A stretch of DNA of 64,000 bases from positions 658,001-722,000 of the forward strand of contig NZ_CP045318.1 in the NCBI RefSeq assembly GCF_009363255.1. The letters run 5' to 3'. The stretch is from Roseivivax sp. THAF197b. GTDB lineage: Bacteria > Pseudomonadota > Alphaproteobacteria > Rhodobacterales > Rhodobacteraceae. A program made the translations under genes and the position numbers. Position 1 is the stretch's first letter. Each line of letters starts with the position of its first letter. The notes beneath the pieces are model-generated. The model saw only the letters and a program-made list of their open reading frames with translations, did not search any database and was not told the origin of the DNA. Shown piece after piece: positions 45,782 to 56,581 of the stretch.

Positions 45782-45810
45782 TGATCTGGGGGCGTTGTCC
45801 CTGCGTAATA
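45782..45810 (+). promoter_or_regulatory. RpoE (ECF11)-type promoter of rpoH2
   Basis: TGATCT (45782-45787), 18-base spacer, TAATA (45806-45810). This matches the Rhodobacter RpoE-ChrR promoter form TGATCC-N18-TAAGA closely. It lies 50 bases before the rpoH2 ATG. Confidence 0.75.
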
Positions 45811-45860
45811 GTTCCCGAAGACAAGAACGACCGACTTTCGTATTCCACTGGGGAGTGAAT

Positions 45861-46739
45861 ATGGCGCTTGATGCATTCAACGATCAGACTTTGTCGCGGC
45901 GGGCAATGAAGGCAGAATTGCTGGATGCCGAAACCGAACTTCGGCTGGCTTACGCCTGGCGCGACCAGCGGTGTGAGGAATCCCTCCACCGACTCATCAC
46001 CGCCTATATGCGGCTCGCGATTTCCATGGCTGCGAAATTCAAGCGGTACGGCGCCCCGATGAACGATCTCATTCAGGAGGCCGGGCTTGGCCTAATGAAG
46101 GCCGCGGAAAAGTTCGATCCCGATCGTGGCGTGCGCTTCTCGACCTATGCAGTGTGGTGGATCAAGGCCTCCGTGCAGGATTATGTGATGCGCAACTGGT
46201 CGATGGTTCGGACGGGCTCGACATCCTCGCAGAAGTCCCTGTTCTTCAACATGCGTCGGGTTCAGGCGCGGATCGAACGGGAAGCCGCTGCCAACGGTCA
46301 TACGCTCGACCGTCATCAGCTGCGCCAGATGATCTCCACGGAGATCGGCGTGCCGCTGCACGACGTTGAGATGATGGAAGGCCGCCTTTCGGGATCCGAC
46401 TACTCGCTTAACGCGACGCAATCGGTGGAAGATGAAGGCCGCGAATGGATCGACGCGCTGGAAGATGACAGCGCGCAGGCCTCCGAGCTTGTCGAGGACG
46501 ATCACGACAACGCGCAGCTGCGCGAATGGCTGGTAGTTGCGATGCAGCAGCTGAACGATCGGGAGCGCTTCATCGTCCGCGAACGCAAGCTGCGCGAAGA
46601 GACGCGCACGCTCGAAAGCCTCGGCAACGAGTTGGGCCTCTCGAAGGAGCGGGTTCGCCAGCTTGAGGCAGCAGCCTTTCAGAAGATGCGCAAGACGCTC
46701 GAAAGCCAGTCGCGCGAGGTCCACGCATTCCTCGCGTGA
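45861..46739 (+). CDS. rpoH2: RNA polymerase heat-shock/oxidative-stress sigma factor RpoH (RpoHII type)
   Basis: A 292-residue sigma-70-family factor. Region 2: PDRGVRFSTYAVWWIKASVQDYVMRNW split by the RFSTYAVWWI signature (about 92-101); the RpoH box SQKSLFFNMRR at about 123-133; region 4 helix-turn-helix RTLESLGNELGLSKERVRQLE (about 255-276). The RpoE-type promoter upstream fits RpoHII, which in Rhodobacter is under RpoE control and serves photo-oxidative stress. ATG 45861 follows GGGAGTGAAT. The frame extends upstream to 45738 but that would cover the promoter. Confidence 0.92.
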   Translation: MALDAFNDQTLSRRAMKAELLDAETELRLAYAWRDQRCEESLHRLITAYMRLAISMAAKFKRYGAPMNDLIQEAGLGLMKAAEKFDPDRGVRFSTYAVWWIKASVQDYVMRNWSMVRTGSTSSQKSLFFNMRRVQARIEREAAANGHTLDRHQLRQMISTEIGVPLHDVEMMEGRLSGSDYSLNATQSVEDEGREWIDALEDDSAQASELVEDDHDNAQLREWLVVAMQQLNDRERFIVRERKLREETRTLESLGNELGLSKERVRQLEAAAFQKMRKTLESQSREVHAFLA

Positions 46740-47515
46740 TCGCAGCCCTTCTCAGCCTCTTCGCCTCCGCCGCATATGCGAGCGGGGGCGATTTCATGTC
46801 GGCCGAGATCGTCTTTTTTGGCGAGCAGCATGACAACCCGGCTCATCATGAACGACAAGCGCAGCTCGTTCGCGAAATCGCACCGAAAGCGATGGTGTTC
46901 GAGATGCTGACTCCGGATCAGGCAGGCGAGGTCACGCCCACGCTTGTCGCCGATGAAGACGCCCTTCGGACACGCCTTGATTGGGAAAATAGCGGCTGGC
47001 CCGACTTCTCCATGTATTACCCGATCTTTGCCGCCGCGCCGCAGGCGACGGTCTTCGGGGCCGCCATCCCGCGTGACGAGGCGCGCCGCGCAATGGATGT
47101 GGGTGTTGCGGAGGCGTTCGGTCCGGGCGCATCCCGCTTCGGATTGGACCGCGCGCTTGCCGAGGACATGCAAGCCGAGCGTGAGGCGTTGCAGGCCGAG
47201 GCACATTGCGACGCGCTGCCCCCCGAAATGCTGCCCGTGATGGTGGATATTCAGCGGCTTCGCGACGCGAGCCTGGCCGAAGCGGCGCTCACGGCTCTGG
47301 CGGTTCACGGTGCGCCTGTCGTGGTGATTACCGGCAACGGCCATGCCCGGCCCGATTGGGGCGCGCCCGCCATGATCGCCTCTGCGGAGCCGGATGTGTC
47401 GGTCTTTTCGCTCGGGCAGGCCGAGGAGGGTGGGCCAAAACTCGATCAGGGCTTCGACATGGTCGAGATCGCGCCGCCCGTCGATCGTGGCGATCCCTGC
47501 GCCGCCTTTCGCTGA
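46736..47515 (+). CDS. ChaN-family (DUF399) haem-binding-like exported protein
   Basis: A 259-residue exported protein. GTG at 46736 overlaps the rpoH2 TGA (GTGA), so translation is coupled. A signal peptide ends near residue 16 (SAAYA). The ChaN/DUF399 core (about 20-240) shows FFGEQHDNPAHHERQAQLV, the family's metal/haem-linked motif, and VVVITGNGHARPDWGAP. ChaN of Campylobacter binds haem; a link to oxidative stress through rpoH2 is an inference. Confidence 0.82.
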   Translation: MIAALLSLFASAAYASGGDFMSAEIVFFGEQHDNPAHHERQAQLVREIAPKAMVFEMLTPDQAGEVTPTLVADEDALRTRLDWENSGWPDFSMYYPIFAAAPQATVFGAAIPRDEARRAMDVGVAEAFGPGASRFGLDRALAEDMQAEREALQAEAHCDALPPEMLPVMVDIQRLRDASLAEAALTALAVHGAPVVVITGNGHARPDWGAPAMIASAEPDVSVFSLGQAEEGGPKLDQGFDMVEIAPPVDRGDPCAAFR

Positions 47516-47605
47516 CTACCGCCCGCCACATTGCGCAAGCGCATCGGCTTGTGCGCAACGGCCCGCCTCTTTAGACCTGAGCGGAGCAACGGGGGCGGAC
47601 GGCGC

Positions 47606-48805
47606 ATGCTGAGTGGCAAACGCATTCTCTTGATCATCGGCGGCGGTATCGCGGCCTACAAGTCGCTCGATCTGATCCGGCGCCTGCGCGAACGTGGGGC
47701 GGCGGTCACCCCGGTTCTGACCAAGGCGGCGGAACAATTCGTGACGCCCTTGTCGGTGGCGGCCCTGGCCGGACAGAACGTGCATCGCGACCTCTTCGAT
47801 CTGACCCAGGAAGCAGAGATGGGGCACATCCAGCTGTCCCGCGTGGCGGATTTGCTGGTCGTGGCCCCGGCCACGGCCGATCTGATGGCGAAGATGGCGA
47901 CCGGGCGGGCGGATGATCTGGCCTCGACCCTTCTTTTGGCGACCGATACGCCTGTTCTGATCGCACCCGCCATGAACGTGCGCATGTGGGATCACCCGGC
48001 AACCCAGCGCAACCTCGCCACGCTACGCGGCGATGGCGTTGCGGTCTCCGGCCCGAACGAAGGCGATATGGCCTGCGGCGAATACGGGCCCGGTAGAATG
48101 TCCGAGCCGCTGGAAATCGTCGCGGCCATCGAGGCGCGGCTGGGCGATGGCCCCTTGAAAGGGCGCCGCATCGTCGTGACCTCTGGGCCGACGCATGAGC
48201 CCATCGATCCCGTGCGCTACATCGCGAACCGGTCCTCCGGTGCGCAAGGAACCGCCATCGCGCGGGCCCTGTCGGCGCTGGGCGCAGAGGTGATCTTCGT
48301 CACCGGCCCGGCGCAGGTGCCCCCGCCCGAGGGCGTGGCGGTGACCCGCGTCGAGACGGCGTGCGAGATGCGCGAGGCGGCCTTGGGCGCGCTGCCCGCG
48401 GACACGGTTGTCTGCGCCGCGGCGGTTGCAGATTGGCGCATGGCCGAAGAGGCCACGTCGAAGATCAAGAAGACGAAGGGCGGTTTGCCGGTCCTGACAT
48501 TCGCCGAAAACCCCGACATCCTGGCGGAGATCTCGCAGCTCGAGGCGGGGCGTCCGTCCCTGGTCGTGGGCTTCGCGGCGGAGACCGACGATGTCGAAGC
48601 CAACGCCACCGCCAAGCGCGCCCGGAAGGGCTGCGACTGGATCGTCGCGAACGACGTCTCGCCTGCGACCGGGATCATGGGCGGGACCGAGAATGCCGTG
48701 ACCCTGATCACCGCAGGTGGCGCAGAGAGCTGGCCGCGCATGGGCAAGGATCAGGTGGCCGCGCGTCTGGCCGCACGGATCGCAGAGGCGCTTCAGAACG
48801 GATAA
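47606..48805 (+). CDS. coaBC: Bifunctional phosphopantothenoylcysteine decarboxylase/synthetase CoaBC
   Basis: A 399-residue two-domain enzyme of coenzyme A synthesis. The CoaC flavin decarboxylase half (about 1-180) shows [34 protein letters not shown] and [10 protein letters not shown]. The CoaB synthetase half (about 185-399) shows [25 protein letters not shown] 47606 matches the usual start. It ends 16 bases before dut. Confidence 0.96.
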   Translation: MLSGKRILLIIGGGIAAYKSLDLIRRLRERGAAVTPVLTKAAEQFVTPLSVAALAGQNVHRDLFDLTQEAEMGHIQLSRVADLLVVAPATADLMAKMATGRADDLASTLLLATDTPVLIAPAMNVRMWDHPATQRNLATLRGDGVAVSGPNEGDMACGEYGPGRMSEPLEIVAAIEARLGDGPLKGRRIVVTSGPTHEPIDPVRYIANRSSGAQGTAIARALSALGAEVIFVTGPAQVPPPEGVAVTRVETACEMREAALGALPADTVVCAAAVADWRMAEEATSKIKKTKGGLPVLTFAENPDILAEISQLEAGRPSLVVGFAAETDDVEANATAKRARKGCDWIVANDVSPATGIMGGTENAVTLITAGGAESWPRMGKDQVAARLAARIAEALQNG

Positions 48806-48821
48806 GGCGCGATTTGCGTCC

Positions 48822-49301
48822 ATGAACCAAGGGAAGGCTGCGGATTTGGTCGCCATTGATATCACGTGGGACGAGGACGCCGACCGGGCGCTGGGCCTTC
48901 CGGTCTATGCCAGCGCGGGCGCTGCGGGCGCGGATCTGCGGGCGAACTTTCCGGACCGCGCGACCCATGTCCTGGAGCCGGGCGTGCGGATGCTGGTGCC
49001 GACGGGTCTGCGACTTGCGATCCCCGAAGGCTTCGAGGTGCAGATCCGGCCGCGCTCGGGCCTCGCGCTGAAGCACGGGATCACGCTGCCCAACGCGCCC
49101 GGCACCATCGACGCGGATTACCGCGGGCCGCTCGGGGTGATCGTGCTCAATGCCGGGACGGAGCCTTTTGCCATCGCCCATGGCGACAGGATCGCGCAGA
49201 TGGTTGTCGCCCCGGTCCTGCGCGCCACATTCGGCGTGACGGACCGGCTCTCGGAGACGGAGCGCGGTGCGGGTGGATTTGGATCGACGGGGATCGACTG
49301 A
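48822..49301 (+). CDS. dut: dUTP diphosphatase
   Basis: Trimeric dUTPase of 159 residues hydrolysing dUTP to dUMP. Motif 1 [12 protein letters not shown], motif 2-3 [12 protein letters not shown] and [10 protein letters not shown], motif 4 [10 protein letters not shown], motif 5 [10 protein letters not shown] are all present. Coupled to coaBC upstream and overlapping the next gene (TGATG). coaBC-dut pairing is common in bacteria. Confidence 0.97.
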   Translation: MNQGKAADLVAIDITWDEDADRALGLPVYASAGAAGADLRANFPDRATHVLEPGVRMLVPTGLRLAIPEGFEVQIRPRSGLALKHGITLPNAPGTIDADYRGPLGVIVLNAGTEPFAIAHGDRIAQMVVAPVLRATFGVTDRLSETERGAGGFGSTGID

Positions 49302-50368
49302 TGTTGCTGTTTCTGGCGCTGTCCGGGGCGCTTTGGGGGATCGGGCACCTGATGGGCACGCCGAAACAGGCGCGTTTCATCATGATCGGCCTGCTGTACC
49401 TGGCCATTCTGGCCGCGCATATCGTGCTGCCCGATGGTCATCCCGTCCGGGCGATGACCGGTGACAATGCCGCCCCCTGGCTGGTCCTCGGCATCATCGG
49501 CCTGTTCGTCTTCTTCTACCGCAAGCTTCTGGCGCGGGTGAAAGCGCGGGCGGTCGCCAAGGAAGAGGCCGAGGAAAGCGCGGTCGCGGCCCAGCAACCC
49601 AAGGGCACCTTCTCCAGCACGGAGCTTGAACGCTATGCGCGTCATATAGTGCTGCGTGAGCTGGGCGGGCCGGGCCAGAAGGCACTTAAGGAGGCGCGGG
49701 TGCTGGTTCTCGGGGCAGGCGGTCTCGGCGCGCCTGCGCTGCAATACCTGGCCGCCGCCGGCGTCGGCACGATCGGCGTGATAGACGACGACGCGGTCGA
49801 GAATGCCAATCTGCAGCGGCAGGTCATCCACCGCGACGCGGATATCGGCCTGCCCAAGGTCTTTTCCGCCCAAGCCGCGATGGAGGCGCAGAACCCCGGC
49901 GTTACAGTGCGTCCCTATCACCGCCGTCTGACCGATGAGATCGCGCCGGACCTCTTTGCGGATTACGATGTCATCCTGGACGGGACCGATAATTTCGACA
50001 CGCGCTACCTCGCCAATCGGGTGGCGGTGGCGGCGGGTCTGCCGCTGATATCCGGGGCGCTCAGCCAGTGGGAAGGCCAGCTTTCGGTCTTCGACCCCGC
50101 GGGAGGCACCCCCTGCTATCAATGTATCTTCCCCGAAGCACCCGCACCGGGGCTCGCCCCCTCCTGCGCCGAGGCAGGGGTTTTGGGCCCCTTGCCGGGG
50201 GTCGTCGGCGCGATGATGGCTGTCGAGGCGATCAAGATCGTCACCGGGGCGGGCGCGCCTCTCAAAGGCGAGATGCTGATCTACGATGCGCTTTGGGGCG
50301 AGACGCGCAAGATCGCGCTGAAACGCCGGGCGGATTGCCCGGTCTGCGGAAGCGCATCGCAGGGCTAA
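49301..50368 (+). CDS. moeB: MoeB/ThiF-family E1-like adenylyltransferase with an N-terminal membrane region
   Basis: A 355-residue protein. About 80 residues at the N-terminus carry two to three hydrophobic segments (about 1-17, 25-43, 58-76), then the ThiF/MoeB/HesA domain (about 105-355). Nucleotide loop GAGGLGAPALQYLAAAG, R-finger region NLQRQVIH, zinc cysteines CYQC and CPVC, and catalytic Cys region APSCAEAGVLGPLPG are present. It activates sulfur-carrier proteins (MoaD or ThiS) for molybdopterin or thiamine. The membrane extension is unusual for MoeB. It starts in the dut stop codon. Confidence 0.85.
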   Translation: MLLFLALSGALWGIGHLMGTPKQARFIMIGLLYLAILAAHIVLPDGHPVRAMTGDNAAPWLVLGIIGLFVFFYRKLLARVKARAVAKEEAEESAVAAQQPKGTFSSTELERYARHIVLRELGGPGQKALKEARVLVLGAGGLGAPALQYLAAAGVGTIGVIDDDAVENANLQRQVIHRDADIGLPKVFSAQAAMEAQNPGVTVRPYHRRLTDEIAPDLFADYDVILDGTDNFDTRYLANRVAVAAGLPLISGALSQWEGQLSVFDPAGGTPCYQCIFPEAPAPGLAPSCAEAGVLGPLPGVVGAMMAVEAIKIVTGAGAPLKGEMLIYDALWGETRKIALKRRADCPVCGSASQG

Positions 50369-50432
50369 GGCGCGTCGGGCTGCATTGCCGGGGCTGTCGG
50401 AGCACCATAGATAAAGGCCAAAGGAGATCTCC

Positions 50433-52454
50433 ATGACAAATGCCCTGCTCGCGGATTGGGACACGCCGTTTCAACTGCCGCCTTTCGCCGCCATCGCCGA
50501 TGATGATTTCGCGCCTGCGCTGGAGACCGCGCTGATCGAGCACAAGGCCGAGATCGCGGCCATCGCCGAAAACCCGGCCGCCCCGTCCTTCGAGAACACG
50601 GTGCTGGCGCTGGAAGGGGCGGGGTCTGCGCTCGACAAGGTGCTGTCGACCTTCTTCTCGGTTGCGGGGGCGGATACGAACCCCAAGCGGCAGGAATTGC
50701 AGCGCGACTTCTCGCCCAAGCTGGCCGAGCATTTCGCGGGCATCTATGCCGACACGGCGCTGTTCGCCCGGATCGAGGCGCTGTGGGAGCAGCGCGACGC
50801 ACTGCATCTCGACGGGGAGGAGGCGCGCCTCCTGATGCTCACCCGGCGCGGCTTCGTGCGTGCCGGGGCTGCATTGACGGGGGCCGATGCGGAGCGGATG
50901 CGCGCGATCAAATCGCGCCTGTCGGTGTTGGGCACCGCGTTCACCCAGAACCTCTTGGCCGATGAGGCGGGCTGGCAGATGGAATTGGCGGAGGCCGATC
51001 TTGAAGGTCTGCCGGACTGGTTGAAAGCCTCCGCGCGCGCTGCGGGCGAAGAACGGGGTGCCGCGGGCCCGGTCATCACGCTGTCGCGGTCGCTGATCAC
51101 GCCGTTTCTCCAATTCTCGCCCCGGCGCGACCTGCGCGAACTGGCCTGGCGGGCCTGGGTGGCACGCGGTGCGAATGGCGGTGAGACCGACAATCGCGAG
51201 ATTGCCGCCGAAGTTTTGGCGCTTCGGGAAGAGCGCGCGAAGCTGCTGGGCTACGAGACCTTCGCGGCCTACAAGCTCGAGACCGAAATGGCAGGGGCCC
51301 CCGACAAGGTGCGCGATCTTCTGCATGCGGTCTGGACTCCGGCCCGTGCGCGCGCCGAGGAGGACGCGGCCAAGCTCGCGGAGCGTATGGCCGCCGATGG
51401 CGTGAACGGCCCGCTGCAGCCCTGGGACTGGCATTACTATTCGGAGGCGCGGCGGCGGGAGGAACACGATCTCGACGAGACCGCGCTGAAGCCGTACCTG
51501 CAACTTGACCGGATGATCGAGGCGGCGATGGATTGCGCGCACCGGCTCTTCGGGCTGGAGTTCAAACCGCTCGATGTGCCGCTCTATCATCCCGATTGCC
51601 GCGCTTGGGAAGTGACGCGCAACGGCACGCATTGCGCGGTCTTCGTCGGCGATTACTTCGCCCGTGCCTCGAAGCGCTCGGGGGCGTGGTGTTCGGCCAT
51701 GCGGATGCAAGCGAAAAAGCCCGATCCCAAGGCGCCCATCGTTGTGAATGTCTGCAATTTCGCAAAGCCTTCCCAAGGCGCGCCCGCGCTTCTGTCCTAT
51801 GACGACGCGCGCACGCTCTTTCACGAGTTTGGCCATGCGCTGCACCAGATGCTGTCGGACGTGACCTTCGGGTCGATGGCGGGCACATCCGTCGCGCGGG
51901 ATTTCGTCGAATTGCCCAGCCAGCTTTACGAACACTGGCTCGAAGTGCCCGAAGTGCTGCGCAATTTCGCGACCCATGCGGAAACCGGCGAGGCGATGCC
52001 GCAGGCCATGCTCGACAAGGTGCTGGAAGCCGCGACTTACGATGCGGGCTTCCAGACGGTCGAATATGTGGCCTCGGCCCTTGTGGATCTGGAGTTCCAT
52101 GACGGACCGCCGCCCGCCGATCCGATGGCGCGACAGGCGGAAATCCTGGACAGCATCGGCATGCCGGACGCCATCGCGATGCGGCACGCAACGCCGCATT
52201 TCGCCCATGTCTTCGCGGGTGACGGTTATTCCTCGGGCTATTACAGCTACATGTGGTCGGAGGTGATGGATGCCGATGCCTTCGCGGCCTTCGAGGAGGC
52301 AGGCGGGGCCTTCGATCCGGCCATGGCCGACAAGCTGGAGCGGTTCATCCTGTCGAAGGGCGGATCGGCGGAGGCGGACGAGCTCTACATCGCGTTCCGG
52401 GGCAAGATGCCCGAGGTCGATGCGCTGCTGAAAGGCCGGGGGCTTGCCGCCTAG
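50433..52454 (+). CDS. M3-family metallopeptidase (oligopeptidase A / Dcp-like)
   Basis: A 673-residue zinc peptidase degrading short peptides. The HEFGHALHQM active site lies near residue 463, with the family's downstream Glu in the DFVELPSQ segment. The N-terminal helical domain is intact and length is normal for the Dcp/PrlC branch. No signal peptide, so it is cytoplasmic. GGAGATCTCC lies before ATG 50433. Convergent with the TraB/GumN gene, overlapping by four bases. Confidence 0.93.
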   Translation: MTNALLADWDTPFQLPPFAAIADDDFAPALETALIEHKAEIAAIAENPAAPSFENTVLALEGAGSALDKVLSTFFSVAGADTNPKRQELQRDFSPKLAEHFAGIYADTALFARIEALWEQRDALHLDGEEARLLMLTRRGFVRAGAALTGADAERMRAIKSRLSVLGTAFTQNLLADEAGWQMELAEADLEGLPDWLKASARAAGEERGAAGPVITLSRSLITPFLQFSPRRDLRELAWRAWVARGANGGETDNREIAAEVLALREERAKLLGYETFAAYKLETEMAGAPDKVRDLLHAVWTPARARAEEDAAKLAERMAADGVNGPLQPWDWHYYSEARRREEHDLDETALKPYLQLDRMIEAAMDCAHRLFGLEFKPLDVPLYHPDCRAWEVTRNGTHCAVFVGDYFARASKRSGAWCSAMRMQAKKPDPKAPIVVNVCNFAKPSQGAPALLSYDDARTLFHEFGHALHQMLSDVTFGSMAGTSVARDFVELPSQLYEHWLEVPEVLRNFATHAETGEAMPQAMLDKVLEAATYDAGFQTVEYVASALVDLEFHDGPPPADPMARQAEILDSIGMPDAIAMRHATPHFAHVFAGDGYSSGYYSYMWSEVMDADAFAAFEEAGGAFDPAMADKLERFILSKGGSAEADELYIAFRGKMPEVDALLKGRGLAA

Positions 52455-53437
52455 AACTCTGCGCGGCTGAGGGTGAAGCCCTCCGCCTCCAAGAGCTTCA
52501 GAAGCCCGGTCTCGCCGGGCAGATGCGCGGCGCCCACGGCCACGACGATCGGGGCGCCCACCTGCACCTCGGGCAGGATCACGGACATCCAGGCGAGGTT
52601 CCGGTCGGTCAGAAGCGCATCCTCGGCCCGGGCCATCGCGTCGGCGACCATTTCGGGGCCTGCGGGGGACAGTTCAGCGGCCAGCGTCGTCGACAGCACC
52701 CAGCCGAGCGCGGTCTTCTCGTCGAAATAGGCTCCGCGCAGGGTGGCGAACATGTCCTCGGCATCGGCGGGATCCATGACGGAGGGCAGGATCATCGCGG
52801 CCTGCTCCTCGAGCGGGGTTTCCTCGAACGCGGCGAAGACGCTGCGGGGATCCTCAAGGGCGGCGGTGGGCGTGCCCGCGGCCTCGGCCAGGGCTTCGAG
52901 CTGGGCGTCGAGCCCGTTGGCAGCGCCCATCTCGGCCTGCATGCAGGGCGGCAGCGCGAGGACGAGCGACAGGTACCAGGGCTTCATCTTCGCGGCCATG
53001 AACCCCGGAATGCCGCGATCGGAGGCGGCGCGCGACAGGGCTTGCCAATCCTCTTCGCTCAGAAGCTCGGGCAGGGTGGTCTCCGACAGGATCAGCAGGC
53101 TCGGATCATTGGCCAGATCCGCGGTGAGCGCGTCCTGTTCGGCCTTTGTCGCTTCGAGGAGAAGCAGGCGCGCATCGGCGATCACGGGCTGCAGGCGGTC
53201 GGTCACCGCGTCGAAGCGCGGATCGTCCACATGCATCGTGCCAATGAGGTGGACGACCTCCTCGTCACGCCGGGCAATCCAGTGGTTGCCTTCGGCATAG
53301 GGCATCCCGGCAACCTCGGCTGCCACGGAGGCGCGGGTCTCGGGCGAGAGGGTCGCGCGCAGATCGGTGCCTGCGCAGAGCGCCAGGGCGAGCGGCGCCT
53401 GGAGAAGCCAGAACAGAAGGGCGAGAAGGGCGCGCAT
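52451..53437 (-). CDS. Exported TraB/GumN-family protein
   Basis: A 328-residue protein with a signal peptide (about residues 1-19). The TraB/GumN (Tiki-like) domain shows VHLIGTMHVDDPRFDAV near residue 65 and VAVGAAHLPGETGLLKLLEAEGF near the C-terminus, the family's GTxH and GxxHLPGxxG motifs. Some members are metalloproteases; function here unknown. Divergent from the DUF2161 gene. Confidence 0.83.
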   Translation of the reverse strand: MRALLALLFWLLQAPLALALCAGTDLRATLSPETRASVAAEVAGMPYAEGNHWIARRDEEVVHLIGTMHVDDPRFDAVTDRLQPVIADARLLLLEATKAEQDALTADLANDPSLLILSETTLPELLSEEDWQALSRAASDRGIPGFMAAKMKPWYLSLVLALPPCMQAEMGAANGLDAQLEALAEAAGTPTAALEDPRSVFAAFEETPLEEQAAMILPSVMDPADAEDMFATLRGAYFDEKTALGWVLSTTLAAELSPAGPEMVADAMARAEDALLTDRNLAWMSVILPEVQVGAPIVVAVGAAHLPGETGLLKLLEAEGFTLSRAEF

Positions 53438-53516
53438 GCATCATCTCCGGGTCGGGTCCGCTCAAAGCTAGGCGGAGCCCTTGCACGGGGCAAGCGGGCG
53501 GGCGAGGTTTCGGGCG

Positions 53517-54188
53517 ATGGGACGCGAACGTGATCTTTACGCGCCGGTAAAACGGCTTCTCGAAGCGCAGGGCTATGTCGTGAAGGGCGAGGTCGGCGCG
53601 GCGGATGTGGTGGGGGTGAAGGCGGGCTTGGACCCGGTGATCGTGGAGCTGAAACGCGCGGTTACGCTGGGCCTGATCCATCAGGCCTGCGCGCGACTGC
53701 AGGTCACGGACCATGTCTACATCGCGGTGACTCGGCCCACGGGGCCCCGTGCCAAGCGGGCGCTGAAGGACAATCTCGCGCTGTGCAGGCGGCTTGGACT
53801 GGGCTTCATCACCGTGCGGGAGCGCGACGGGGCCGTGGAGGTGCTCTGCGATCCGGGGCCTTATGCGCCGAGGCAGAACAAGCGGGCGAAGGCCAAGCTC
53901 CTCCGCGCTTTCGCGCGTCTTCGCGGCGACCCCAATGACGGCGGGGCCACGCGGCACGGCCTGGTCACGGGCTACCGGCAGGATGCGCTGGCCTGCGCGG
54001 CCTACCTTGCGGAGGCGGGCGCCGAGAAGGGCGCGCTCGTGGCCCGCGCCACCGGCGTGCCGGAGGCCACGCGGATCATGCGCGACAACCATTACGGCTG
54101 GTTCGAGAAGGTCGAGACCGGGATCTACGCCCTCAGCGCGGAGGGCCGGAAGGGGCTGGCCGATTGGGGCGGCGCGCCTGCCGACTGA
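53517..54188 (+). CDS. DUF2161-family PD-(D/E)XK-like protein
   Basis: A 223-residue protein of unknown function. The N-terminal half resembles a PD-(D/E)XK nuclease fold: YAPVKRLLEAQGYVVKGEVG, D in AADVVGV, and PVIVELKRAVTLGLIHQA with the ELK pair. The C-terminal half has a winged-helix-like tail (ALVARATGVPEATRIMRDNHYGWF...). No methyltransferase is nearby, so a restriction system is unlikely. Common in alphaproteobacteria. Confidence 0.75.
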   Translation: MGRERDLYAPVKRLLEAQGYVVKGEVGAADVVGVKAGLDPVIVELKRAVTLGLIHQACARLQVTDHVYIAVTRPTGPRAKRALKDNLALCRRLGLGFITVRERDGAVEVLCDPGPYAPRQNKRAKAKLLRAFARLRGDPNDGGATRHGLVTGYRQDALACAAYLAEAGAEKGALVARATGVPEATRIMRDNHYGWFEKVETGIYALSAEGRKGLADWGGAPAD

Positions 54189-54328
54189 CGCGCGCGGACC
54201 CGCCTGCGGCATGGCGCTGCCGGTTGAAATCGCCTCCGGCCTCTGACAGGCGTTGCCCCCGAGAACGCCACGTCGCAGCGCATCACGAAACCTGCGGCAG
54301 GACGTCGCAAATTTTTGCAGACGCGTTG

Positions 54329-54357
54329 TTGACACCCTCTTGGCGCCTCCTTATCTC
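54329..54357 (+). promoter_or_regulatory. Candidate groESL promoter
   Basis: TTGACA (54329-54334) and TATCTC (54352-54357) or TTATCT one base earlier, 17 (or 16) bases apart, just upstream of the CIRCE element. A housekeeping-type promoter overlapped by HrcA control fits groESL; RpoH may also use this region. Confidence 0.55.
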
Positions 54358-54364
54358 CGGCTCG

Positions 54365-54391
54365 TTAGCACTCGGCTACGGTGAGTGCTAA
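54365..54391 (+). promoter_or_regulatory. CIRCE element (HrcA operator)
   Basis: Exact CIRCE: TTAGCACTC, nine-base spacer, GAGTGCTAA, 57 bases before the groES ATG. HrcA binding here would repress groESL and release it on heat shock. Confidence 0.95.
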
Positions 54392-54448
54392 CGTGTCTGC
54401 CTGAGGGGGGACACAATGGAACAAACTTTGAGCCAAGGAGACTCGAAG

Positions 54449-54736
54449 ATGGCATTCAAACCGCTTCATGACCGCGTTCTGGTCCGTCGCGTCGAGAGCG
54501 ACGACAAGACCAAGGGCGGCCTCATCATCCCCGAAACCGCCAAGGAAAAGCCCGCCGAAGGTGCCATCGTGGCCTGTGGCGAAGGCGCACGCAAGGACAG
54601 CGGCGAGCTGATCCCGATGGCCGTGTCCGAGGGCGACAAGGTCCTGTTCGGCAAGTGGTCCGGCACCGAAGTGACGATCGACGGCGAAGAGCTGCTGATC
54701 ATGAAGGAAAGCGACATCCTGGGCGTCATCGCCTGA
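54449..54736 (+). CDS. groES: GroES co-chaperonin
   Basis: A 95-residue Hsp10 forming the lid of GroEL. The sequence [14 protein letters not shown] and the mobile loop [16 protein letters not shown] are typical. ATG 54449 is preceded by AAGGAG. First gene of the heat-shock operon with groEL; the CIRCE element and a promoter lie upstream. Confidence 0.98.
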   Translation: MAFKPLHDRVLVRRVESDDKTKGGLIIPETAKEKPAEGAIVACGEGARKDSGELIPMAVSEGDKVLFGKWSGTEVTIDGEELLIMKESDILGVIA

Positions 54737-54775
54737 GCGATTGACCCGGAACGCATTTCCTCAACAACATCTTAA

Positions 54776-56434
<1,659 letters not shown>

Positions 56435-56458
56435 TCTGCCGGTCACCGACCGAATTGG

Positions 56459-56491
56459 GAAAGGGCTCGCCACGCGCGGGCCCTTTTCTTT
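56459..56491 (+). terminator. groESL terminator
   Basis: AAGGGC pairs with GCCCTT, with flanking A/T pairs, followed by TTCTTTTG. It starts 25 bases beyond the groEL stop. A T-rich tail makes this a good intrinsic terminator. Confidence 0.82.
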
Positions 56492-56581
56492 TGCGCGGCG
56501 TTTGGCGCGGCCATGCATCCCGGACGGAACACCGGGCGACGCGGCCCGTTTGGTTCATGACATCAGATCAGGAGACCAGAC

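Larger units (their letters stand above)
45425..45860. other. Intergenic regulatory region between comM and rpoH2
   Basis: This 436-base stretch has no convincing gene; two short antisense frames overlap it. It holds the divergent comM promoter side and the rpoH2 control region: an inverted repeat at 45747-45781 and an RpoE-type promoter at 45782-45810. The sequence is less GC-rich than its surroundings (for example around 45565-45590). Confidence 0.6.

Noticed and set aside
45738..45860. A longer N-terminus for rpoH2
   Set aside because: It would translate through the RpoE-type promoter; the ATG at 45861 has a good ribosome binding site and matches usual RpoHII length.
45628..45876. An 82-codon minus-strand frame opposite the rpoH2 leader
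   Set aside because: It is antisense to the promoter and the start of rpoH2, has no ribosome site and no recognisable protein features.
52451..53437. TraB label read as a conjugation protein
   Set aside because: TraB/GumN is a different, exported family; no other transfer genes are nearby.
53517..54188. DUF2161 gene as a restriction endonuclease
   Set aside because: The nuclease-like motif is present, but no methyltransferase or specificity gene is near.
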